Shown one piece after another: positions 26,401 to 33,969 of a stretch of 64,000 nt of DNA (its first letter is position 1; the number at the start of each line of letters is the position of its first letter). Both the position numbers and the translations under genes were made by a program. The notes beneath the pieces were generated by a model, which worked only from the letters and a program-made list of their open reading frames with translations, was not told the DNA's origin and made no database searches. The DNA lies in the NCBI GenBank assembly GCA_916048095.2, contig OU696581.1:4010945-4074944 (forward strand), given 5' to 3'. The stretch comes from Sacculina carcini (lineage: Eukaryota; Arthropoda; Thecostraca; Sacculinidae).

Positions 26401-29400
26401 AAAGGGTATCTGTGTGCCCAACTCGCGGTCCGAATTGCAATCTTTTCTGGGAATTTCTACATATTTATCGAAATATATTCCAAACTTTTCTGAGAAGACT
26501 CATCCTCTGCGACAGCTCTTGAAGTCAGATGTTGAATTTCAGTGGTTGACGTGTCACACAGATGATTTCGAGACTCTCAAGTCGGTTGTGAGTTCTGATG
26601 CTGTTTTGTCTATTTATGACCCGACAAAACCTTTAGTCGTTGAAGTTGACGCTTCTGGTATAGCATTGGGTGCTGTGCTGTGGCAAGATGGTGGTCCTGT
26701 AGAATGTGCTTCCAAATCTTTGACAGATGCAGAAACACGCTACAACAACATTGAGCGAGAGCTGCTAGCGGTTGTATTCGCCTTTTAAAATCATGTGTAT
26801 CTGTATGGTCGCGAAACAATAGTTATTTCCGTCCATAAGCCATTGGAAATGATCATGCTCAAACCAATATATCGAGATCCAGCTCGCTTGCAGCGGATGC
26901 TTTTGAGAATTAGCGACTACAATATCGTAATCCAGCATCGACCTGGTAAAACATTAACGATCTCCGATGCTTTGTCGCGTCTCCCCAACGTGCGTTGCAA
27001 ATCCAGCGACGCGATTTCCCTAGATGTGCGCCTCAGTCTGGTGGCTTTTTCACCGTCACGCATGGAAGAGCTGCGTCAAGAAACGAAGACCGACGAAGAG
27101 CTCATGCTGTTGTGGCGCACTATTTGTGCTGGTTGTCCAAGGCGCATACAAGAGATATCTCCGTTGATTCGACCTTACTGGAGTGTGTGCGATACTCTTA
27201 TCATTGATGACGGACTTGTGCTTAATGGAGAAGCCGTTGCCATCCCTGTGTCACTACGACCGTGGTATCTTAATAGGATTCACGAAGGCCATCAAGGTGT
27301 AGTAAAGATGAGTATGAGGTCCAGGGACACCGTGTTTTGGCCCACCATCCGCAGGGACATTAAAAGGCGCGTGGCAGAGTGTATTCACTGCCAACAGGTT
27401 CGTCCTTGCACTAGTGCTGCCGCTATTTTGGAGGAACATCAGCACCCGATTCCTTCTGCACCGTGGGTGGAGGTCAGTGTTGAATTGTTTCAGTACAAAG
27501 GTGCTGACTATATGCTTGCTGTGGATCACTACTCGAATTACCCATTTGTGAATCGTCTAATCGAAGGTACAACGAGCAGACACGTGATCAATCAATTGGC
27601 AAAATTGTTCGCTGAACAAGGATCACCGCAAACACTTAACAGCGACAATGGACCTCAATTTGGAAGTTACGATTTCAAGCAATTTGCAAAAATTTCGAGT
27701 TCAATCATGTCACTTCCTCGCCCCACTACGCACAGAGTAACGGTATTGCTCAAGGTCACGTGCTACAAGTGCCAACGTTTCGGACATACGAGCTCCCGCT
27801 GTAACCGTGCAGAGATCTATGGACGTTGCTCATCCGAACGGCACACCGCTGCTGATTGCGAAGAAGACTATTTCTGTGTCAATTGCAGGAGCAACGGTCA
27901 TGCGTCTTCGTCGCGTGACTGCCCGGAATGGCTGAAGGAGAAGGAGGTTTCGGCCATTCGCGCTGCCCAGCGCTGCAGTTTCGGCGAGGCGCGTGCTGTG
28001 CACCGCAGCTCGAATCCGTCGGGCCCGTCCTTTGCCGGCACGGTCAAACTGTCAGCTCAACCTCCACAGTCTGTCGACTCGTTTCTCGAGAAGCTGACAG
28101 TTGGCGACTTTCTCAAGCCGTCTGGACGAATGGGTCTCAAGCTGGTCGTACCTGAGGCTGACAGCCGTCAAATAGAATCTACACCGGTTGATCGGCGGCC
28201 TGAGGAGACTGCCGTGTCGCGGTCGCCAACGGCCGCACCTCAGCGGTCCCATGCGTCCGCGACCAAGCGGCCCCAAACGGCCGCAACCCATCGGTCCAAG
28301 GTGGCCGCTCCCCAGCAGCCTGAAAAGGCTACTGAGCGGCGACCTCAGCGGGTCGCCGATCGGCCGGTCAACCGGCCGACGGGCCGTGCTGGCAAATCGG
28401 TAGCGATGCCGGTTAGTCAGGGCGGCAAAAAACCGGCCGCTCAGCAGACTTCCAAGCCAGCAGAGCGGTCGACTCCGAGCCGTAGGAATTCCGGAGACTG
28501 GACGGTGGTTTAACACAAAAGCCGCCGTTCAGTCAAGTCAGCCTCGCCGAGGAGTGACCGGCGATCATCTCCCGGTCACAAAGCGAGCGCGGGGCCTGCT
28601 TCTCGCTCGGCGATTGCTAGCGCACCGCCTTCCGCCCACGACAGAGTGATTCCCACCACTGACATGAAGATAGAGTGTTCCTCTAAGCGGAAGCTCTCGG
28701 CCTCTCCAAATGGGTCCCCACCTGACGTTGAGAGAGGACGATCGACCAAGCGATGCGATTATGTACCTGTGCTACCTGGTTTTTAGTGTATATGTGCCTT
28801 TTTAACGGGAGTATTTATTTATATTTTATTGTATTATATTTATTCTTATGTCTATTTTACAATGGAATATTAGAGGTATTAGGCCGAATGTTAATGATTC
28901 ACTGCATATTTTACACTCACGACAACCATCGATTTTATCAATACAGGAGACTTCATACAGGAGTCATATCAATACAGGAGTTTTTAACTTCGTATTTTAT
29001 TATTCAGGATGTCTATGTTTTTATATATGATAATCCCAGCTCGACTATAGCCCATGGCGGGGTTATGCTGGCTGTTCGCACCAGTGTACCCTGTCGCCGC
29101 CTGCATATTCAGTCAGATTTGCAGGTGGTTGCGGTTCGGTGCTGGCTGGGTGGTAGGGAGGTGAGTGTGTGCTCATTGTACCTGCCGCCTGGTCGCCCGT
29201 TCCCAAGGGTTGACGTCGAGTTTTTAATTGATTCACTTTCACCCCCTTTTTATGTTTTGGGCGATTTTAATGCTCACTGTCCTTTTTGGGGTTGTTATGC
29301 ATATTGTAGCCGTGGTTTTATTATGGAGGATATTTTAACTGTTTTAGACATAGTTATTTTAAACACAGGCACATATACGCATTGCACCATGCCATCGGGA

Positions 29401-32400
29401 AGCATGTCCGCTCTGGATCTCAGTCTGTGCAGTCCCAGTCTACAGGCATCCACGAGCTGGACCGTTGAGAACAGTCTGTATGGGAGTGACCACTTCCCTA
29501 TATGGATCTGTCTCAATGAGGTACCTAGGTTGGGAACACGACCACCGAGATGGAATTTCAATCGAGCTGATTGGGTCCGCTATGATTGCTTGACACTGGA
29601 TGCCATGGGCAACCCCACACTTCGACCCAGCGTCGAAGATTTTACTGAGGCCATTGTCACCTGTGCCAAACAGCATTCCGCGTGCGGCATCGCGTCCCCG
29701 ACGGCGTCCTGTTCCTTGGTGGACAGACGCGTGTTCTGCGGCGTTACGAGAGCGACGTCGTTTGCTGCGGTCGCTTCCGGCGCAACAGCACGGTGGCAAA
29801 CATGCTGTGCTTCCGCCACGCTCGCGTAAAAGCTCGATGGACCTTTCGCGAGGCGAAATGGGCCTCGTGGGTGTCCTGTGTCCAGCATTAATCGGCATTG
29901 TCCTATATCCACCTTATGGGACCGTATAAAGCGCATCTCTGGGAAGTACCGTCCCACTCCACTGCCTTCTCTGAAGATCAGTGGCGTGGATGTGATAAAT
30001 CCGGAGCATGTTGCTGACGAATGCACGGTGGCAAACATGTTGCTCTGGTTTGCAGACGGCTGGTATGGTTTCTGGAACGCGATCGACTGTTCAATGATGT
30101 TCAGTGCGGATTTCGCCAGGGTCGCTCAACGTTAGACCACTTGGTGACCATCGACTCTCGCGTACGTGAAAGTTTCACGCGAGGTCACCACGTCGTGGCG
30201 ATATTCTTTGACATCGAAAAGTTATATGACACCACATGGCGACATGGAATTCTTCGCAAACTGCATCGCTGTGGTGTCAGAGGCATCATGGGGAGGTTCG
30301 TACACAATTTCCTTTTGCACCGCACATTCTGTGTGCGTGTGGCGAACTCTGTCTCGTCCGTTCGATCAGGCAGGCGTTCCACAGGGTAGTGTGCTCACCG
30401 TGGCCCTTTTTGCCATAATGATCAACGACATTGACAATCATTTGCCTCCCTCGATTGGACGGTCTCTGTTTGTGGACGAATTCGCCGTATGGTGTTCTTC
30501 CCGCAGCACTGTTGCTGTCCAGCGTCAACTGCAGCTGGCGGTGAATAAAATAGAGACTTGGGGAACGCGTAACGGCTGCCGCTTCTCGACGTCCAAAACG
30601 GTCGGTATACACTTCTGCCGCCGACGAGGTGCCTGCCCTGACATGGAAGTGGAAATGTACGGTAGTGCTGTCTCATTCCAACGCACGGTTCGGTTTTTAG
30701 GGGTCACGTACGACTCGCGCTTGACCTACACCGACCATATTTCACAGCTGAGAACCACATGTCTAAAGGCACTGAATGTGCTGAAGACTGTTTCCCGCGG
30801 TATGGAGCAGATCGACAGTCCCTTCTTCTGTACCGTTCGTTAGTCAGGTCGCGTCTAGATTACGCAAGCATCGTATATAATCTGGCTTGGGAATCAGCAA
30901 AAAGCCGTTTGAATGTCGTACACCACGCAGGGATACGCATTGCCACCGGCGCGTTTCGCACGTCGCCAATCATCAGTCTCCTTGTTGAGGCTGATGAGGC
31001 TCCGCTAGCGCTCCGTCGTCAAGAGCTGGGCATGCTTTATTCTTGCAAGCTGACAAGCACCCATGCAAACCCCGCGTATGACGTGGTATTTTCCCAGCAT
31101 GTGCCTGAGAAGCAACACCTTCCAGGACCTCAGTGTTCTGTGCTGTTTTGCAGCAACATGAAGGCACTGCTGGAGTCATTCGGGATGGGTGCTAATGACG
31201 TCTTCAGACAAGAATACACGGCGGAGTCACCCTGGGAATTGGTCACACCCCAGGTCGACGTCTCGCTAGCAGCACTGCCGAAACACCGTACAGTGGCCAG
31301 TGTGCTTCGCTCAAACACACTGGAGCGAATTCATTCTTACGGTTAGTATACTGCCGTGTACACTGATGGATCTAAGTCGGCCAGCGGTGTGGGTTGTGTT
31401 AGTAAGTAGATACACGTGCTGCTCGAGCACACTGCCACCGATCGCCTCCATTTACAGGGTTCAACTTCACGTTATCCTGCTTGCCCTGGTTTTTATGCGC
31501 TCATCTTCATTTTCATTGTTTTCAGTTTTATCGGACTCGCTTAGTGCTTTAAAATGCCATCTTACGAGGACACAGATACAGATTCTCGTATACAGAGGAT
31601 ACAGACATCTTATACATCTTATACTGGATCCTCTTATAAAGAGGATTTTTATCTCTCTTAACAACATCCACCACCAGGGCAAGCGTATGAAGGCTCTCGC
31701 TGGCAGCTCTCCTGGGACGAATGTGGTTATGACAAATTAAAAGCAGTGAAGCCCGAAATCGGACATTGGATGTGCTCTTGTCGCCGGAAGAGGTCCGAGG
31801 AAGTGACGCTCTGTCATTTACGTGTGGGTCACACGTAGGACACGCATCGCCATCTTCTACTCGGACAACCTGAACCCACGTGCAGCGCATCTATTGCACA
31901 TCTCTCCGTGCGTCACATCCTGGTGGAATGTCCATCATTCTCAGAGGCACGTCAACGTTGGATCTGTTCAGACTATTGACGAGGTTCTTGAAGAGGAACA
32001 GTCGGTGGTCATTGATGGCCGCCTTTTTGAGTTTTCACGGCTTTTGCCTTTTATAATTATTTATTGAGTTTAATTCATTGACATTCACGTCCATTTCGTT
32101 CACCATCACATTTATTTCATCGTTCCATTCTTCATGTCCATGATTTGAAGGTAGTTTAGCTTTAAATGGACTGGGAGGTGCCGTATGATCCCAGAGAACG
32201 GTGCGCCCCATAAACACAAATAACGAACGAACGAGTTGTGCCCTCGCAGGTATGTCCTAATTTGTCGATTGCCCAAAAATGTTTCATCCACATTGCGAGC
32301 TCTTAATTGATTCCTCCAATTTTCCTGTTTGCTCATTAGTTTTTTGTGGGGGACTTGTATGCAGGTTTCGCGAGGTGAACATGAGCGAGTTGTTGGACGA

Positions 32401-32811
32401 TGGGCCGCAGTCGTACCCCATGTCGCAGGGGGACTGGCACACGCGCCATCGCCGTCTCACGGCCGCCATCGGCAGCGTGGTCGAACAGTACGGCTTAGTG
32501 CACTTCCACATGCTCAACATACAGGTAACACACATACACACACACACGCACACGAATAAATTGTTTGTTTGGTTGTGCTGTATTTTGGCACTTTCTACAA
32601 GGTTTCCGCCCATATTCAGTGTTCGAGTGCGCATATGAGTGTGTGTGTGTGTCAGAGTGAGGACAGCTTGAACGAGTTGACGGCCGTGCTGGACAATTGC
32701 CTACAGTACGGAGAGGACAGTGATGTTAGGACCGCCGATGCGCAGGAACAGGACGACGACGAGACGCCGGGAAACGTTCAACAACTGCTCGCCGATCTGA
32801 TGACTAAATAG
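267..32811 (+). CDS. GPN3: GPN-loop GTPase 3, five exons in window, 5' end missing
   Basis: Joined exons 267-445, 942-1083, 20437-20618, 32365-32524 and 32656-32811 give 819 nt in one frame with consistent phases and GT-AG borders. The product matches GPN3, a cytoplasmic/nuclear GTPase that pairs with GPN1 in RNA polymerase II assembly and import. Visible family marks are NLDPA-like QLDPAAEH, the signature GPN loop ([10 protein letters not shown]), the G3 motif DCPGQIEL, the [10 protein letters not shown] strand and the G4 motif TKTD. The P-loop exon (GxxGxGKS) is not seen in 1-266 and should lie upstream of the window. The acidic C-terminus (DDDET) differs from the vertebrate tail. Introns 2 and 3 are 19.4 and 11.7 kb and full of transposons, yet no exon is interrupted. 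It is convergent with GPN1. The family call is firm; exon ends come from splice motifs only. Confidence 0.93.
446..941. other. GPN3 intron 1, nothing recognised
   Basis: GT donor GTCAGT followed by a pyrimidine-rich (TCTC) stretch. No repeat family or open frame was recognised. Confidence 0.6.
942..1083 (+). CDS. GPN3: GPN3 exon with DCPGQIEL (G3)
   Basis: Follows TGTCAG and ends before GTGACC. Its first base completes the split glutamate codon from the previous exon, then 47 codons follow, ending in phase 0. It encodes [13 protein letters not shown] and the G3 motif [13 protein letters not shown] (CT)n run follows the donor directly. Confidence 0.9.
1084..1527. other. Start of GPN3 intron 2, (CT)n then unique sequence
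   Basis: A (CT)n run follows the donor. The remaining 400 bp carry nothing I can assign; the Helitron cluster begins at 1528. Confidence 0.55.
1996..2044. repeat. (TA)n microsatellite
   Basis: A pure TA dinucleotide run inside the minus-strand Helitron, preceded by a short (CA)n at about 1960-1978. Confidence 0.95.
2884..3293 (-). repeat. 3' LTR of gypsy A (410 bp)
   Basis: On the minus strand it runs TGTGTATTGCG to CTCCTGCA. It is directly preceded by a purine-rich tract (AAGGGGGAAGG), the expected polypurine tract, which fixes its inner border at 3293. Confidence 0.75.
3593..4430 (-). pseudogene. Integrase C-terminal part of gypsy A
   Basis: Continues the integrase in a shifted frame: second catalytic Asp in ITDRGTQF, catalytic Glu in [10 protein letters not shown], then the C-terminal DNA-binding part ([19 protein letters not shown]) and a basic tail. 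The coding start is the frameshift, not an ATG. Confidence 0.82.
4405..5550 (-). pseudogene. RNase H and integrase N-terminal part of gypsy A
   Basis: RNase H core ([37 protein letters not shown]), then the integrase HHCC zinc finger (HNISHPG with CEACQ) and the first catalytic aspartate (HLDLVG). It runs into a frameshift at about 4420. Confidence 0.85.
5560..6339 (-). pseudogene. Reverse transcriptase segment of gypsy A pol
   Basis: Gypsy-type RT with [32 protein letters not shown] and [13 protein letters not shown]. The catalytic box, normally YxDD, reads YLYDG, so one of the paired aspartates is lost. The frame ends at a TGA after LGMLG; the RNaseH segment continues in the same frame. 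Confidence 0.85.
6364..6819 (-). pseudogene. Protease segment of gypsy A pol
   Basis: Contains the aspartic protease core FIVDTGAG and the ILGNDFL strand. It is in frame with the downstream RT segment but separated from it by a TGA at 6364-6366. Confidence 0.8.
6840..7643 (-). CDS. gag of gypsy A
   Basis: ATG at 7643 (MAEDDNSV). The N-terminal region resembles CsRn1-type Gag ([19 protein letters not shown]). Near the C-terminus there is a CsRn1-style Cys/His cluster (LCPYHQ, then ICRAH and CKPWC) rather than a standard CCHC knuckle. It ends before the protease frame, which lies in another frame. Confidence 0.75.
   Translation of the reverse strand: MAEDDNSVACHNDSHVVTRVGIKAPPFMEGSAESWFLILEAQFHLSKIVAEDTRFYHVISALPANVISRLPQSCLTKATYSSVKEEVIELYERTKPELFEELISKRPLIGRPSARLNEMQSIAQKVGVADALIRHEFIKSLPTSVATVVAALKELPLVQVGKLADELLTMSGNTSCLAVSAAPALQRDRRQPTVETTASFSLCPYHQGQRPKICRAHIFYGQRARTCKPWCRWPNKRQGLQVQSSSRSASRCSSRDASPDNRTPSEN
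7655..7666 (-). other. Primer binding site of gypsy A, tRNA-Trp
   Basis: Three bases inside the 5' LTR the minus strand reads TGGTGACCCCGA, complementary to the CCA-tailed 3' end of tRNA-Trp over 12 nt. This primer is typical of CsRn1-clade elements. Confidence 0.7.
7670..7956 (-). repeat. 5' LTR of gypsy A, truncated
   Basis: Matches 2884-3170 nearly base for base but lacks the first about 120 bp present in the 3' LTR. It abuts Helitron sequence at 7957. Confidence 0.85.
8646..8680. repeat. (TA)n microsatellite at inverted Helitron junction
   Basis: TA run between the 5' region of the minus-strand Helitron and the 5' TC end of the next plus-strand Helitron. Confidence 0.95.
8680..13574 (+). 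mobile_element. Non-autonomous Helitron 1, plus strand
   Basis: Starts TCCATATATATAACAG with a following (TG)n, like many Helitron 5' ends. It ends with hairpin CCGCACAACGGGCGG, spacer GTTTTAATG and CTAG at 13571-13574. About nine copies of the hairpin-bearing segment lie between about 11440 and 13574. An inserted hAT occupies 9254-10846. No coding frame. The next Helitron starts at the very next base. Confidence 0.75.
9254..10846. mobile_element. Non-autonomous hAT transposon, copy 1
   Basis: Ends TAGAGATGCGACC and, inverted, TAGTGATGCAAAA, matching the hAT-type T/CARNG terminus. It is flanked by a perfect 8-bp duplication GGTGTGAA (9246-9253 and 10847-10854), the hAT signature. The Helitron sequence around it is continuous in the sister copy at about 14180. 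Subterminal A-tract repeats (CCAAAAAAACC type) occur at both ends. No transposase frame. Confidence 0.88.
13590..13661. repeat. (TG)n microsatellite
   Basis: Long TG run in the 5' end of Helitron 2; a shorter version is in Helitron 1 at about 8700-8725. Confidence 0.95.
14299..15500 (+). repeat. Three tandem copies of an about 350-bp unit
   Basis: Units beginning near TACTGTGTAGATAATTTTG recur at about 14308, 14650 and 15152, each running through a ..GGCGGTGTAAAGTC.. stretch to GATTACACAGGAATATA. Helitron 1 and the minus-strand Helitron hold a single copy. Confidence 0.75.
16105..16570 (-). mobile_element. Probable LINE 3' end fragment with short tandem array
   Basis: Absent from the matching place in Helitron 1 (about 11660). 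On the minus strand it ends CTGGATTTGCCTTTAATTAA followed by (TAA)n, like a LINE or SINE tail. The part at about 16440-16565 is a tandem repeat of an about 27-bp unit (AATAAATATGATTCAATAAA plus CAACAAC). Confidence 0.5.
18555..20341 (+). mobile_element. Helitron 3, plus strand, split by a minus-strand Helitron
   Basis: Its 3' end (CCGCACAACGGGCGG, spacer, CTAG at 20338-20341) is clear. The 5' part is short and starts in AT-rich sequence after the (TA)n at 18555-18580; the exact TC is not fixed. The sequence resumes at 19919 after the inserted Helitron. Confidence 0.6.
18598..19918 (-). mobile_element. Short non-autonomous Helitron, copy 1
   Basis: On the minus strand it starts TCTATAATAATAAAGCTC and ends with a perfect hairpin CCGCACGAAGTGCGG, spacer AACTTGTCG and CTAG. 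It is inserted between A (18597) and T (19919). A nearly identical copy is at 55102-56441. It holds an internal duplication (about 19050-19378 repeated at 19547-19870), a poly-T run and TG repeats. The small open frames in it are shared repeat sequence, not genes. Confidence 0.85.
20342..20436. repeat. (TA)n-(TG)n tract forming the GPN3 exon 3 acceptor region
   Basis: TA repeat then TGTG/CGTG repeat ending GTACAG at the splice acceptor. No ordinary pyrimidine tract is present. Confidence 0.9.
20437..20618 (+). CDS. GPN3: GPN3 exon with [10 protein letters not shown] and TKTD (G4)
   Basis: Starts after GTACAG and ends before GTGAGC in phase 2. It encodes [13 protein letters not shown] and the guanine-specificity motif TKTD. 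The acceptor is preceded by a (TA)n then (TG)n microsatellite in place of a normal pyrimidine tract, and a Helitron 3' end sits only about 95 bp upstream. Confidence 0.9.
20619..21088. other. GPN3 intron 3, unassigned
   Basis: AT-rich sequence after the GTGAGC donor. I recognise no gene or element here. Confidence 0.5.
21089..21331 (-). pseudogene. LINE ORF2 C-terminal scrap
   Basis: Encodes a tail of the type [19 protein letters not shown], the common C-terminal end of CR1/RTE-like reverse transcriptase proteins. Nothing upstream of it is recognisable as RT. Confidence 0.6.
22152..23136 (-). pseudogene. Integrase region of gypsy B
   Basis: Pieces in different frames cover the zinc-finger Cys pair (CQGCVIC), the first Asp (ALDIAKLPW), the second (ILSDQEG) and the Glu (LAERPIQ), then a C-terminal segment ([10 protein letters not shown]). 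At least two frame changes, so a pseudogene. Confidence 0.75.
23263..24108 (-). pseudogene. RNase H region of gypsy B
   Basis: Shows the RT/RNaseH connection ([17 protein letters not shown]), [11 protein letters not shown] and [11 protein letters not shown]. The part matching the RNase H core (around [11 protein letters not shown]) is scrambled by frameshifts. Confidence 0.75.
24394..25328 (+). pseudogene. gag of gypsy C
   Basis: Two open pieces (24394-24822 and 24819-25328) form a Gag-like protein with [18 protein letters not shown] and a CCHC-like knuckle [14 protein letters not shown] in which the histidine is replaced. Confidence 0.7.
25325..25645 (+). pseudogene. Protease of gypsy C
   Basis: Contains the aspartic protease motif [11 protein letters not shown]. 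The frame then shifts before the RT. Confidence 0.75.
25650..26788 (+). pseudogene. Reverse transcriptase and RNase H start of gypsy C
   Basis: RT motifs [30 protein letters not shown] and LPFGICAS are followed by a stop, then [10 protein letters not shown] (catalytic DD intact) and [15 protein letters not shown]. RNase H follows with [13 protein letters not shown] and [11 protein letters not shown]. Stops at about 25827, 26142 and 26786. Confidence 0.82.
26795..28513 (+). pseudogene. Chimeric open frame: gypsy C RNaseH/integrase joined to LINE ORF1
   Basis: The first about 315 codons are gypsy RNase H end and integrase ([10 protein letters not shown], zinc finger [14 protein letters not shown]). 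A small frame slip precedes the junction at about 27753. The rest is the C-terminal part of a non-LTR ORF1 with three CCHC-type knuckles ([14 protein letters not shown] first) and a Pro/Arg-rich tail. The 572-codon frame is an accident of insertion, not a known protein. Confidence 0.8.
28848..29600 (+). pseudogene. APE endonuclease domain of the I-like LINE
   Basis: Begins [14 protein letters not shown]; later, in a shifted frame, [24 protein letters not shown] and GSDHFPIWI follow, all APE landmarks. At least one frameshift at about 28960-29010. Confidence 0.8.
29601..31370 (+). pseudogene. Reverse transcriptase of the I-like LINE
   Basis: RT pieces in several frames: [39 protein letters not shown] and the catalytic box FVDEFAVW, in which the usual second aspartate is glutamate. 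The C-terminal part ([14 protein letters not shown]) is at 30759-31346. Confidence 0.82.
31371..32100 (+). pseudogene. Degraded RNase H and 3' coding end of the I-like LINE
   Basis: Fragments only: TDGSKS at about 31360, a [12 protein letters not shown] knuckle segment at about 31815 and [13 protein letters not shown] at about 31915, in different frames. Confidence 0.6.
32365..32524 (+). CDS. GPN3: GPN3 exon 4 of window
   Basis: Follows TATGCAG. Its first G completes the AA|G lysine codon, then 53 codons run to a CAG|GTAACA donor. It encodes [10 protein letters not shown] through FHMLNIQ, matching the C-terminal helical part of GPN3. Confidence 0.88.
32525..32655 (+). promoter_or_regulatory. 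131-nt GPN3 intron with CA repeat at 5' end and TG repeat at 3' end
   Basis: After GTAACA the intron has ACACACATACACACACACAC; before the TCAG acceptor it has ATGAGTGTGTGTGTGTG. The two tracts are complementary and could pair in RNA, bringing the splice sites together. Confidence 0.6.
32656..32811 (+). CDS. GPN3: GPN3 last exon
   Basis: Phase-0 exon after TGTCAG that encodes [21 protein letters not shown] and an acidic tail, ending at a TAG stop. The preceding intron is only 131 nt. It starts with a CA repeat and ends with a TG repeat. Confidence 0.88.
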   Translation, partial: SEDSLNELTAVLDNCLQYGEDSDVRTADAQEQDDDETPGNVQQLLADLMTK

Positions 32812-33626
32812 CTGCAGGCAGCATGTGGTTGAGGTTGTCGTATAGTTCAGATTATGCGTCATTTGGGGTGTTTGTGCGCATAGTTTAAACTCTGTGTACA
32901 GACTGCACCATTCTGTGTGGCGTCGGAATTCTGTATATGTATCCAACATATATCCACATATTTCGTAAGCTGTTTAACGCGGGTGTTTCGTCATTTTGCG
33001 GCCTGGTGTCGCTCTGTGGTGTTGGTGTTCGACTGTGACTTTTTTAATGACTGCCCGTTTCCTGACAACCCACGCAAGCATTTGGATTATATTTTTAAAC
33101 AACGCTGCGACCAACGTCGCCGAAAGGCAAACATGCAATTGTTTATGAATAATAATTATCTGACTCATCATGTGCTTTTTAACAGACAAAACGTCATGCG
33201 AGACTAGCGTAAGCCAGCGGCGTCCATGTGGATCATCGTTTGTCGCGACTGTTCTGACGTTGTTTCTGAATGTTGATCATGTTCCGCAGTGACTGCGCGT
33301 CTTCGTCGCCTTTAAGAAAACAAACACGAGAGATCAGTTCACACTTATCCCGGTGTGTGTAATGCGTGTGTGTAGTGCCCACTCAACTTGATGTGTGATG
33401 TGAGCAAAGCTAGCTCCGTTATACACATGATACCACTTGAATACACCGGCTATGGATTGACGCACAGCGGGGCGTGCCACATAATGCCAACAGGCCAACA
33501 TGCAAACTCGATCACATTGCGTAGCGTGTAACACTTTATCAACGAGTAAGGCGGCGCCATATGGTCTAGAAGGCCGGTGCGCCCACTAATTATCATCATC
33601 ATAATGAGTAATGAGTGTCGCTGAGA
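32812..33626. other. Shared 3' region between convergent GPN3 and GPN1
   Basis: Contains both 3' UTRs. I see no clear AATAAA for either gene and no open frame that looks real. Confidence 0.6.
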
Positions 33627-33969
33627 CTACGAGTCTACGATGCTACGTGAGAGTACCAGTGGGGCCATAGATTGAGCAGCATCCCACGACTGTCTCATCT
33701 CACCTGACTCTGCCTCGCTGTCGCGATGGCCGTTCTCGTCGGCATCGTTCTCCGACGACAAAGTCAGCGTGACGCCGGCCGAGTGGTCCTCGTCGGCCGC
33801 CTGCCGTCGCAGCTGTTCTTGTCGTCGCGTCGCCTCGGCCGCGTCGCGCTCGGCTAGCAGTCGCTCGTACTCAGGCCGATAGTCGCTGAGGTACTCGGCG
33901 CGGGCATCGGCGATCAACTCGAGCAGCCGGTCGATTCCACCGCCAGTTAGCGCCGATACACCGGTGCAT
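33627..33969 (-). CDS. GPN1: GPN1 exon 5
   Basis: Follows CGCGCAG; its first base completes the split arginine codon. It encodes [18 protein letters not shown] and the conserved [13 protein letters not shown] helix, then an acidic tail ending at TGA. The acceptor lies behind a long (TG)n tract. Confidence 0.9.

Larger units (their letters stand above)
24120..27752 (+). mobile_element. Decayed Ty3/gypsy element C
   Basis: Plus-strand gag, protease, RT, RNase H and integrase in order, broken by several stops and frameshifts. It ends inside the integrase, where LINE sequence takes over. LTRs cannot be defined; about 24120-24210 may be LTR remains. Confidence 0.8.
27753..32236 (+). mobile_element. 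I/jockey-like LINE, 5'-truncated and decayed
   Basis: ORF1 with CCHC knuckles, then APE endonuclease, RT and an RNase H start ([13 protein letters not shown]), a layout of the I/jockey group. The 3' end is probably near 32236, after CCCCATAAACACAAATAACG and a short repeat tail. Multiple stops and frameshifts. Confidence 0.75.

Noticed and set aside
28188..28516. Arg-rich open frames overlapping 28.0-28.5 kb
   Set aside because: Alternate frames of the low-complexity tail of the LINE ORF1.
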